DNA of 64,000 nt from Amoebidium appalachense (Eukaryota > Ichthyosporea). The stretch is taken from the NCBI GenBank assembly GCA_963693365.1, contig CAVNZM010000001.1:682001-746000 (forward strand), given 5' to 3'. This document shows positions 52,867 through 63,465 of the stretch, piece after piece. How positions within the stretch are numbered: position 1 is the stretch's first letter; every line of letters begins with the position of its first letter. The notes beneath the pieces were generated by a model. The model was given only the letters and a program-made list of their open reading frames with translations. It ran no database searches and had not been told where the DNA came from. A program made the translations under genes and the position numbers.

Positions 52867-53688
52867 CTCCACATGCACCAGAGGGCTTACATCATGGATA
52901 TCATCCACGACTTCAACCTCACCGATGCCAAGTCCAAGTCTACCCCCATCCCTGCAGGCACCACCGTCTCCCTGGCTGACTGCCCCCCCCAACCGTTCAC
53001 CGTGCCCTACCGTGAGTTACTCGGCCGTCTCCTCTGGGTGGCACGGTGCACACGTCCCGACATCGCCTATGCCATCGGCTTCCTTGGTCGGTTCAGCACC
53101 AACCCCGGCAAGACTCACTGGGACCTTCTCCGTCGTGTGGCCCGGTACCTGCTCGGCACCATTGACCTTGGCATTGACTACAAGTACTCGGCCACCCAGC
53201 CTCCCATACTCGAATGCTACACGGATGCTGACTTTGCTGGTTGTGCCGACAGCAAGAAGTCTACCACCGGCTACATCATCGAGTTTGCTGGTATGCCCAT
53301 CATCTGGTACTCCAAGCTCCAGCCCATCACGGCCACCAGCACCACTGAAGCTGAGCTGATTGCTCTCAATGCTGGCACCCAAGAAGTTCAAGTTGCTTGG
53401 GTCCGTGACCTCTTCAAGGAACTCGGCTGCCCCATGCGTGCCCCGACTCCGGTGTACTGTGACAACCAGTCGACCATTGCCATCGTCAACTCCACCGGCA
53501 TCAAGCACCGTACCAAACACATTGCCGTCCGGTATCACAACACCAAGGACTACATTGCAAGTGGGGATGTGGTTGTCCACTACGTTGAGTCAGCCCACAA
53601 CTTAGCCGACATCCTCACCAAACCCCTACCCGGGCCGAGTCATGTCACTCATCGTGCCCGACTTTGTTTGCCGGATATTGTGGATTGA
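52702..53688 (+). pseudogene. copia-1 RT end and RNase H, second copy
   Basis: Same 328-codon frame as at 45581, with intact RNase H acidic residues and stop at 53688. Confidence 0.85.
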
Positions 53689-53971
53689 CCCATCCTACTT
53701 CAAGAGTGATTTTCTAATGTTTACTACTTACTTTATCATATTCATTATATCATATGTATATTGCCTTTGTGGGTATGCCCACTTAGGGTTTCTATATAAG
53801 GTTTGACCTGTACCATGACTCTACTCTATCTTTCACTGGTTTAAAACCCAGTTAATCAAACACCGACTATAAACGTTATACATATTCGTTGCTTTTGCCC
53901 CGGTTCCTTCCCCTCCCCCCCCACCCCCCCCCCATTCCCCCCCCCCTTCCCCCCCCCCCCCCCCCCCCCTT

Positions 53972-54004
<33 letters not shown>

Positions 54005-54111
54005 GAATAGTTCACACTTTAATTTTTTTTTTCGTTTCTGTTCTCAAGTGGGGAGATTTCACTAGTTCAGTGGGGATATGATAACACAAACTTCAAAGTC
54101 TTAAGTGGGGA
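53689..54111 (+). mobile_element. copia-1 3' UTR, C-rich tract and polypurine tract (unit 2)
   Basis: As at 46568-47010, but the C tract (about 53917-54002) is some 20 bp shorter. Confidence 0.88.
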
Positions 54112-55036
54112 TGTTGTAATACGTAGTATTTACATATGGTAAGATCTTCTCAGTTTGTGTTATGTTTCAGTTCATATGCTTAGTGTAAATGCCACACTTC
54201 TATTATGTAAAGTGTAGCATCGATCTCCGATATGCTTGTATACTTGTAATCGTGTTGTATCGGCTTTAATCGTGTGTTGTAATATCGATTAGAATATTTA
54301 TATGTGTGTACACGGATCCACCCACTCAGGGAGAGACGTGTACATGTTCGTGTGTACATAAATATCTCTGGTTATAGTTATGCTATTACTATCTTGTTTG
54401 TTGATCTGTGCTCTCTTTTCCTTCCTCTTTCTCCTTCCTTATTTTCTCTTCTTTCTCTCCTTGTCTTCATGTGTATAATCATATTTCTTTTCTACTAATA
54501 TATGTTAGGTAGATTTGTGTTACTTAATACGTGTTCATTGGACGGTAACACACTTAGGCTACACTTAGAATAGCATGTGTGTTTAGACTTCATTAATTTA
54601 CTTTAGTTTTCATGTGTTGCCGGGCTTTAACCAATCATCATGGTTAAGTGTGATATGTCTGAGTCTTTGCAGTATGTCATAGGTTAGAACTTCCTTGATG
54701 ATGACACGAGTTGATCTTAACTAGTGTCTGTGTCCTATCGTGTACGTCTCCGCGTACCGGATCTCTCTGAAAGCAATTGGTTCTTAGTGATTGGTTTCTA
54801 TTAGAGATAGATCTGATTTCGGACTGGTCGGAAATCATGTATGGATTGGACTTAGAGGAATTTCAGGTATTTATTCGAAGATCAGAATAAATTCAGTTCA
54901 GTCGTGTCTAAACATTGATGTCTGTTGTGTACACTGCTCCGATCGTTTCGTGCTTTGTCGTTGTGTGTGTCTGTGGTGTTTTCACACTGCACCACTGTGT
55001 CTCTGCTTTCATCCCAAATAATTATATAATTTAACA
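54112..55036 (+). mobile_element. copia-1 LTR b, second copy
   Basis: Matches 47011-47935 in every diagnostic position I compared. Confidence 0.9.
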
Positions 55037-55080
55037 GGTTATGGGCCCAGCACGCTTCCAAATACTTATATAATTTAACA
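55037..55080 (+). other. copied tRNA half plus 21-bp LTR tail, second copy
   Basis: Same 23-nt initiator tRNA-Met complement and LTR tail as at 47936-47979. Confidence 0.75.
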
Positions 55081-57008
55081 GCCATACAGGGCTTTCTTGA
55101 GTCTCCAGACCTTGCCAAGTGTGGCCATGGTGATGAATCCCGGGGGTTGTTTCGTGTAGATGGTCTCGGTGAGTGGGCTGTTGAGAAAGGCCGTAGACAC
55201 GTCGAGTTGATGGATGACAGGGCTCTCAATCAACTCATAGTCAACACCGTATTGCTGACTGAAGCCTTGAGCAACACCACGGGCCTTGATCTTGGTGTCA
55301 CCAGCCGAGTTCAGAGTTTTCTCGGAGACAATCCACTTGAAGCCGACGATGTTAGCACCAGGGGGAGGGTCAACAAGTTCAAAGATGTCTTTGTCGACCA
55401 AGGCTTGATACTCAGCAGTGAGGGCTGACTTGACCTGGTCACCATTGGGTCCGGAACACAGTTGACGGACAAGTTTGGGTAGTTGGTCGATGTTGATGGG
55501 GGGACCGGGGGGAACTGGCAGGGTGGTGGTGGCTTGAAGTCCAACCTTGCCCTGTAGACGGGCAGAACGACGGGGTGCAGGAACCGGGGGAGGTGGAGAC
55601 GGGGGGGGGGGAACTTGGAAGTTCGGAATTGCAGGGGGGGCAACCTCCGGGCTGGACGGGGCCGAGTGGAAGTTGTCGGGGGAGCCGGGTCGGATGGGTG
55701 TGACGTTGCCAGGGGCAGGATGAGGGTCGGCAGGCTGGGCACGGGGGCAGGGGGGCCGGTGGGGGGGGGGTGTCGGGGGAACGACGATGGCAGGAGGGGG
55801 GCCAGAGTACACCAGACAAACATCATCTTCAGTGTCAACTGTGGGGGGTGGGGTGGTCGAGGTAGCAGTGGTGTCGGGGGTCGGAAGTGTTGATGGAATG
55901 TCGGACGCGAGATAAGCTGATTCGTCGAAAATCACATCACGGAAGAGGCCGACACGATGGGTGGTGGGGTTGAAGATCCGGTGGCAGTGTGATTGAAGAT
56001 CATAGCCGATATACATGCCGAGTTTGACGGTGGGGGCCAGCTTGTTCCGTTTAGAGGCTGGCACATGAGTGTAGGCAGGGCAACCGAACACTTTGAGCTC
56101 GGAGATGTCGGGCTTGACACCGTAGAAAACCTCGAATGGTGTACGACCATTGGCAGTCGTGGACGGGGTGACGTTGATGATGTAGGCGGCATGTTGGAGG
56201 GCCTCAGCCCACAGTTTGGGGGACAAAGACTGATCTTGGACTTGATGGAGGAGGGAACGAACAATCTCTTGGAGGAACCGCATACGACGTTCAACATAGC
56301 CGTTCAGTTGAGGGCAGTCCACCGGAGCATAGCTGGCCTTGATGCCCTGGGAGAGGCAAAAAGCACGGGTAGCCTTGGAGGTGAACTCAGAGCCGGAGTC
56401 GAAGTGGTAGACACCAACTTTGGAGGGGGCATGGGTAGCAACGAGGTTGGTGTGAGCTGTGAGAATGTCCAGGGTGGTTGTACGGTCGGCCATCGGGTAG
56501 ATCTTGACGAGTCCAGAGGCACGGCAGACAGTGACGAGAGCAACCTTGGAACCTCCGTACGATGTTGTGGTAGGCTCAAAAAAATCCCAATGCCATTCAT
56601 GACCGGGGATGTTGGAGTGAGGACGGTCACCCTTGAACGGAGCCTTGGTGGTTTTACCCATAATGCAGCCATGACAATCAGGAACATCACAGTCGAGGAC
56701 AGACGAGGGGAGACCAATAACAAGGTCGTGTTTCACCATGTCCTTGATGCTGGTCATAGCACGGTGCCCCAGACGATGGTGCCAGATGGATGGATTAACA
56801 CTGGTAGTGGCAGCCAGAGCCACAGGACGAGTGGGTGGTTGAATGGTGTAGTCCTTGAAGTAATACAGACCGTTGTGTAGACGGAGGTTGACGAGATGAC
56901 GGCCGGTGAGTCGGTCGAAGAGGAATGACGGAGTGGAGGCATCATTCAAATCACCCTTGATGTATTCGGCAGCAGCTTGGGATGTTGAAATGAGGAAGGC
57001 TTGGCCAG
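55081..57008 (-). pseudogene. copia-1 integrase-RT inverted fragment, second copy
   Basis: Counterpart of 47980-49908. Shorter G runs keep one frame open from 56949 to 55075 (624 codons), joining integrase, linker and RT start; in copy 1 the same frame is broken. The 66-bp GGATG deletion is shared. It ends GCCAG at 57008, where a copia-1 element is inserted; the target continues at 63466. Confidence 0.88.
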
Positions 57009-57933
57009 TGTTGTAATACGTAGTATCTACATATGGTAAGATCTTCTCAGTTTGTGTTATGTTTCAGTTCATATGCTTAGTGTATATGCCACACTCCTAT
57101 TATGTAAAGTGTAGCATCGATCTCCGATATGCTTGTATACTTGTAATCGTGTTGTATCGGCTCTAATCGTGTATTGTAATATCGATTAGAATATTTATAT
57201 GTGTGTACACGGATCCACCCACTCAGGGAGAGACGTGTACATGTTCGTGTGTACATAAATATCTCTGGTTATAGTTATGCTATTACTATCTTGTTTGTTG
57301 ATCTGTGCTCTCTTTTCCTTTCTCTTTCTCCTTCCTTATTTTCTTTTCTTTCTCACCTTGTCTTCATGTGTATAATCGTATTTCTTTTCTACTAATATAT
57401 GTTAGGTAGATTTGTGTTACTTAATACGTGTTCATTGGACGGTAACACACTTAGGCTACACTTAGAATAGCATGTGTGTTTAGACTTCATTAATTTACTT
57501 TAGTTTTCATGTGTTGCCGGGCTTTAACCAATCATCAAGGTTAAGTGTGATATGTCTGAGTCTTTGCAGTATGTCATAGGTTAGAATTTCCTTGATGATG
57601 ACACGAGTTGACCTTAACTAGTGTCTGTGTCCTATCGTGTGCGTCTCCGCGTACCGGATCTCTCTGAAAGCAATTGGTTCTTAGTGATTGGTTTCTATTA
57701 GAGATAGATCTGATTTCCGACTGGTCGGAAATCATGTATGGATTGGACTTAGAGGAATTTCAGGTATTTATTCGAAGATCAGAATAAATTCAGTTCAGTC
57801 GTGTCTAAACATTGATGTCTGTTGTGTACACTGCTCCGATCGTTCCGTGTTTTGTTGTTGTGTGTGTCTGTGGTGTTTTCACACTGCACCACTGTGTCTC
57901 TGCTTTCATCCTAAATATTTATACAATTCAACA
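57009..57933 (+). mobile_element. copia-1 LTR d (5' LTR)
   Basis: 925 bp, ending ATACAATTCAACA. It is followed not by a primer-binding region but by a repeat of its own tail. Confidence 0.92.
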
Positions 57934-58094
57934 GAAGATCAGAATAAATTCAGTTCAGTCGTGTCTAAACATTGATGTCTGTTGTGTACACTGCTCCGAT
58001 CGTTCCGTGTTTTGTTGTTGTGTGTGTCTGTGGTGTTTTCACACTGCACCACTGTGTCTCTGCTTTCATCCCAAATATTTATACAATTCAACAG
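57934..58094 (+). mobile_element. tandem repeat of the last ~160 bp of LTR d
   Basis: GAAGATCAGAATAAATTC... to TTCAACAG again, then straight into integrase sequence (TGACCGTCCTC). Confidence 0.9.
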
Positions 58095-60480
58095 TGACCG
58101 TCCTCACTGCAACATCCCCGGTCATGAATGGCATTGGGATTTTTTTGAGCCTACCACAACATCGTACGGAGGTTCCAAGGTTGCTCTCGTCACTGTCTGC
58201 CGTGCCTCTGGACTCGTCAAGATCTACCCGATGGCCGACCGTACAACCACCCTGGACATTCTCACAGCTCACACCAACCTCGTTGCTACCCATGCCCCCT
58301 CCAAAGTTGGTGTCTACCACTTCGACTCCGGCTCTGAGTTCACCTCCAAGGCTACCCGTGCTTTTTGCCTCTCCCAGGGCATCAAGGCCAGCTATGCTCC
58401 GGTGGACTGCCCTCAACTGAACGGCTATGTTGAACGTCGTATGCGGTTCCTCCAAGAGATTGTTCGTTGCCTCCTCTATCAAGTCCAAGATCAGTCTCTG
58501 TCCCCCAAACTGTGGGCTGAGGCCCATCAACATGCCGCCTACATCATCAACGTCACCCCGTCCACGACTGCCAATGGTCGTACACCATTCGAGGTTTTCT
58601 ACGGTGTCAAGCCCGACATCTCCGAGCTCAAGGTGTTCGGTTGCCCTGCCTACACTCATGTGCCAGCCTCTAAACGGAACAAGCTGGCCCCCACCGTCAA
58701 ACTCGGCATGTATATCGGCTATGATCTTCAATCACACTGCCACCGGATCTTCAATCCCACCACCCATCGTGTCGGCCTCTTCCGTGATGTGATTTTCGAC
58801 GAATCAGCTTATCTCCCGTCCGACATTCCATCAACACTTCTGACCCCCGACACCACTGCTACCTCGACCACCCCACCCCCCACAGTTGACACTGAAGATG
58901 ATGTTTGTCTGGTGTACTCTGGCCCCCCTCCTGCCATCGTCGTTCCCCCGACACCCCCCCCCCCACCGGCCCCCCTGCCCCCGTGCCCGTCCAGCCTGCC
59001 GACCCTCATCCTGCCCCTGGCAACGTCACACCCATCCGACCCGGCTCCCCCGACAACTTCCACTCGGCCCCGTCCAGCCCGGAGGTTGCCCCCCCTGCAA
59101 TTCCGAACTTCCAAGTTCCCCCCCCCCCCCGTCTCCACCTCCCCCGGTTCCTGCACCCCGTCGTTCTGCCCGTCTACAGGGCAAGGTTGGATTTCAAGCC
59201 ACCACCACCCTCCCAGTCCCCCCGGTCCCCCCATCAACTTCGACCAACTACCCAAACTTGTCCGTCAACTGTGTTCCGGACCCAATGGTGACCAGGTCAA
59301 GTCAGCCCTCACTGCTGAGTATCAAGCCTTCGTCGACAAAGACATCTTTGAACTTGTTGACCCTCCCCCTGGTGCTAACATCGTCGGCTTCAAGTGGATT
59401 GTCTCCGAGAAAACTCTCAACTCGGCTGGTGACACCAAGATCAAGGCACGTGGTGTTGCTCAAGGCTTCAGTCAGCAATACGGTGTTGACTATGAGTTGA
59501 TTGAGAGCCCTGTCATCCGTCCGGCTGCTCTCCGTGCTATCCTAGCTCTGGCCGTTGTTGAAGGTCATGACATCCATCAACTCGACGTGTCTACGGCCTT
59601 TCTCAACAGCCCACTCACCGAGACCATCTACATGAAACAACCCCCGGAATTCATCACCATGGCCACACTTGGCAAGGTCTGGAGACTCAAGAAAGCCCTG
59701 TACGGCCTCAAGCAAGCCTCCAAGGCTTGGTACGACTTCCTCGACGGCATTCTTCTTGCCCATGGCCTGACCCGTACTAAGACCGATCCGTGCATCTACC
59801 TCCGGTTCTTCCCCAACAACGATGTGGTTCGGGCTGGTAAATACGTTGACGACGCCACCATCACCAACACCCGGGGTTCTACTGCTGCCAGTGACCTGGC
59901 TGCCCACATCAGCAAGATGGCCAGCTGTCGTATGAGTCCATTTGACCGTATGCTCCGTGTTGATTTTAATCACTCTGATCCCCATCACCTCCACATGCAC
60001 CAGAGGTCTTACATCATGGATATCATCCACGACTTCAACCTCACCGATGCCAAGTCCAAGTCTACCCCCATCCCTGCAGGCACCACCGTCTCCCTGGCTG
60101 ACTGCCCCCCCCAACTGTTCACCGTGCCCTACCGTGAGTTACTCGGCCGTCTCCTCTGGGTGGCACGGTGCACACGTCCCGACATTGCCTATGCCATCGG
60201 CTTCCTTGGTCGGTTCAGCACCAACCCCGGCAAGACTCACTGGGACCTTCTCCGTCGTGTGGCCCGGTACCTGCTCGGTACCATTGACCTTGGCATTGAC
60301 TACATTACTCGGCCACCCAGCCCCCCATACTCGAATGCTACACGGATGCTGACTTTGCTGGTTGTGCCGACAGCAAGAAGTCTACCTCCGGCTACATCAT
60401 CGAGTTTGCTGGTATGCCCATCATCTGGTACTCCAAGCTCCAGCCCATCACGGCCACCAGCACCACTGAAGCTGAGCTGA
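57982..60480 (+). pseudogene. copia-1 integrase-RT ORF opening in LTR sequence
   Basis: A single 832-codon frame begins with TTG in the re-added LTR tail (a hydrophobic ~37-residue lead) and enters integrase at DRPHCNIPGHEWHWDF. The core triad (WHWDFFEP, FDSGSEF, NGYVERRMR) and RT with HQLDVSTAFLN and KYVDDATI are present. The zinc module is missing. A one-base deletion near 60305 shifts the frame before RNase H. There is no ATG or gag, so translation is doubtful. Confidence 0.85.
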
Positions 60481-60803
60481 TTGCTCTCAATGCTGGCACC
60501 CAAGAAGTTGCTTGGGTCCGTGACCTCTTCAAGGAACTCGGCTGCCCCATGCTTGCTCCGACTCCGGTGTACTGTGACAACCAGTCGACCATTGCCATCG
60601 TCAACTCCACCGGCATCAAGCACCGTACCAAACACATTGCCGTCCGGTATCACAACACCAAGGACTACATTGCAAGTGGGGATGTGGTTGTCCACTACGT
60701 TGAATCAGCCCACAACTTAGCTGACATCCTCACCAAACCCCTCCCCGGCCCGAGTCATGTCAACCATCGTGCTAAACTTTGTCTGCCGGATATTGTGGAT
60801 TGA
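60306..60803 (+). pseudogene. copia-1 RNase H, out of frame
   Basis: Continues the pol above after the one-base deletion: TDADFAGCADSKKST, STTEAELIALNAG (with a two-codon deletion at EVAW), PVYCDNQSTIA, ending LADILTKPLPG and TGA at 60801. Confidence 0.82.
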
Positions 60804-60882
60804 CCCGTCCTACTTCAAGAGTGATTTTCTAATGTTTACTACTTACTTTATCATAATCATTATTTCATATGTATACTGCCTT

Positions 60883-62235
60883 CAGTCGCGCCATGTCGGG
60901 CTCCCGATCACATCAAAACCATATGTGATCGGTGAACACGCAGTATGATTCCTTAAAAATAGCAGTTAACTATCCAATAAGATCGCCACTCCGGGCTCAT
61001 CAGATAAAATGCAACCAATCAAGATGCGTATTTTGCACATTCCTATTCTCTTAAATTTTAACACGCACAGGGCCATCGCGACCAGGCACAAAACACGACA
61101 CGTGTTTCGTAAACGGCCGTGCGCCGCTGCATCCACACTCCACCACATTTACGCACAAGGGGCGGCATGCACACCATTGCATAGAGCCAAACGCTGGCAA
61201 CATGGCCGTGTTTGAGCCGTTGCCGTGGGACTAGTACAACACGAGTTATTAGTTTTGCGACATGGGCACTTTGTCAGGAAAAACGAAATTTACTAAAGCG
61301 TCAAAAACTCTAGAAAAACATAAGAATACCAATAGGCCGCACGAACTTCATGCTGTCTTCTTCCACCATGACGAGCAGCACCAACACCCTGCTCTAGTGT
61401 CCTCTACCATGCCGAGCAGCACCAACACCCTGCTCTAGTGTCTTCTACCATGCCGAGCAGCACCATCACCCTGCTCTAGTGTCTTCTACCATGCCGAGCA
61501 GCACCATCACCCTGCTCTAGTGTCTTCTACCATGCCGAGCAACACCAACACCCTGCTCTAGTGTCTTCTACCAGGCCGAGCAGCACCATCACCCTGCTCT
61601 AGTCTTCTACCATGCCGAGCAGCACCAACACCCTGCTCTAGTGTCTTCTACCATGCCGAGCAGCACCAACACCCTGCTCTAGTGTCTTCTACCATGCCGA
61701 GCAGCACCAACACCCTGCTCTAGTGTCTTCTACCATGCCGAGCAGCACCAACACCCTGCTCTATTGTCTTCTACCATGCCGAGCAGCACCAACACCCTGC
61801 TCTAGTGTCTTCTACCATGCCGAGCAGCACCAACACCCTGCTCTAGTCTTCTACCATGCCGAGCAGCACCAACACACTGCTCTTCTTTCTTTCTTTTCCA
61901 CCATGCAGAGCAGCACGAACACACTGCTTCGTCTTATTGTATTGTTTCTAACTTTCCGAACATTTTTTCTTGCTTATACCCTTTTATTTTCCCCCGGATC
62001 ACTCCTGGCTAGGTGTTGGTTGAAGTGAGTTTGCTCAATCCCCACTAGCGTGACTGCGGCAACCCCGTGGGCTAAGAATTGCCAGAATATGTAGTGACAG
62101 TCGGGATTATGTATCCTGACTTATAGTTGCACTATGTAGAGAGCACATTCGTGTGTCTACTGTGGAAGACGTTAGCTCCCCTTAGGCAGTGCCTCCGGGA
62201 GTGAAACGGGATAAAATAAAAAAAAAATAAAAAAA
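60883..62235 (+). mobile_element. SVA-like non-autonomous retroelement with minisatellite, poly(A) tail and 16-bp TSD
   Basis: Flanked by ATATGTATACTGCCTT at 60867-60882 and 62236-62251. The 1353-bp insert has a unique 5' part (60883-61363), a 14-unit minisatellite, a unique 3' part with CTCCC...GGGAGTGAAACGGG, and an A-rich tail (ATAAAATAAAAAAAAAATA...). No ORF with RT is present. The features indicate LINE-driven retroposition. Confidence 0.85.
61364..61927 (+). repeat. ~41-bp minisatellite, 14 units
   Basis: Unit core CCATGCCGAGCAGCACCAAC followed by ACCCTGCTCTAGTGTCTTCTA. Variants include ATCACC for AACACC and loss of GTG or TG. The last two units are the most diverged. Confidence 0.92.
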
Positions 62236-62251
62236 ATATGTATACTGCCTT

Positions 62252-62547
62252 TGTGGGTATGCCCACTTAGGGTTTATATATAAGGTTTGACCTGTACCAT
62301 CACTCTACTCTATCTTTCACTGGTTTAAAACCCAGTTAATCCAACCCCGACTATACACGTTATACATATTCGTTGTTTTTGCCCCGGTTCCTCCCCCCCC
62401 CCCCCCCCCTTCTCCCCCCCCCCCCCCCCCCCCCCCCCGGAAAAGTACACACTTTAATTTTTTTTTTCCGTTTCTGTTCTCAAGTGGGGAGATTTCACTA
62501 GTTCAGTGGGGATATGATAACACAAACTTCAAAGTCTTAAGTGGGGA
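62252..62547 (+). mobile_element. copia-1 3' UTR remainder, C tract and polypurine tract
   Basis: Resumes the 3' UTR (GTGGGTATGCCCAC, 62254), with a C tract at about 62393-62438, a T run and three AGTGGGGA words up to the LTR at 62548. Confidence 0.88.
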
Positions 62548-63465
62548 TGTTGTAATACGTAGTATCTACATATGGTAAGATCTTCTCAGTCTGTGTTATG
62601 TTTCAGTTCATATGCTTAGTGTATATGCCACACTCCTATTATGTAAAGTGTAGCATCGATCTCCGATATGCTTGTATACTTGTAATCGTGTTGTATCGGC
62701 TCTAATCGTGTATTGTAATATCGATTAGAATATTTATATGTGTGTACACGGATCCACCCACTCAGGGAGAGACGTGTACATGTTCGTGTGTACATAAATA
62801 TCTCTGGTTATAGTTATGCTATTACTATCTTGTTTGTTGATCTGTGCTCTCTTTTCCTTTCTCTTTCTCCTTCCTTATTTTCTTTTCTTTCTCTCCTTGT
62901 CTTCATGTGTATAATCGTATTTATTTTCTACTAATATATGTTAGGTAGATTTGTGTTACTTAATACGTGTTCATTGGACGGTAACACACTTAGGCTACAC
63001 TTAGAATAGCATGTGTGTTTAGACTTCATTAATTTACTTTAGTTTTCATGTGTTGCCGGGCTTTAACCAATCATCAAGGTTAAGTGTGATATGTCTGAGT
63101 CTTTGCAGTATGTCATAGGTTAGAATTTCCTTGATGATGACACGAGTTGACCTTAACTAGTGTCTGTGTCCTATCGTGTGCGTCTCCGCGTACCGGATCT
63201 CTCTGAAAGCAATTGGTTCTTAGTGATTGGTTTCTATTAGAGATAGATCTGATTTCCGACTGGTCGGAAATCATGTATGGATTGGACTTAGAGGAATTTC
63301 AGGTATTTATTCGAAGATCAGAATAAATTCAGTTCAGTCGTGTCTAACATTATTTTTTTACACTGCTCCGATCGTTCCGTGTTTTGTTGTTGTGTGTGTC
63401 TGTGGTGTTTTCACACTGCACCACTGCGTCTCTGCTTTCATCCCAAATATTTATACAATTTAACA
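62548..63465 (+). mobile_element. copia-1 LTR f (3' LTR)
   Basis: 918 bp; a local change near 63347 (ACATTATTTTTTTACAC for the usual ACATTGATG...GTACAC) accounts for the shorter length. Confidence 0.92.

Larger units (their letters stand above)
49909..57008 (+). repeat. 7.1-kb composite copia unit, copy 2
   Basis: Head-to-tail repeat of 42788-49908, 21 bp shorter because of C and G runs (mainly the C tract at 53917-54002). Confidence 0.9.
57009..63465 (+). mobile_element. complete copia-1 insertion, LTR to LTR, TSD GCCAG
   Basis: LTR d (57009-57933) and LTR f (62548-63465) share private states (TAGAATTTCC, GACCTTAAC, GTGCGTCTCCG, ATTTATACAATT). GCCAG lies at 57004-57008 and 63466-63470, and the target pol sequence is continuous across the insertion. 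Inside are a partial LTR repeat, integrase-RT-RNase H, and a 3' UTR with a 1.35-kb foreign insert. Gag, protease and the primer-binding region are missing. Confidence 0.9.

Noticed and set aside
42788-57008. Assembly error as the explanation of the 7.1-kb tandem repeat
   Set aside because: The middle LTR is a clean hybrid of the outer two, which a collapsed or duplicated assembly would not normally create; not fully excluded without long reads.
61364-61927. CRISPR array
   Set aside because: Units are contiguous ~41-bp repeats without unique spacers, inside a eukaryotic retroelement.
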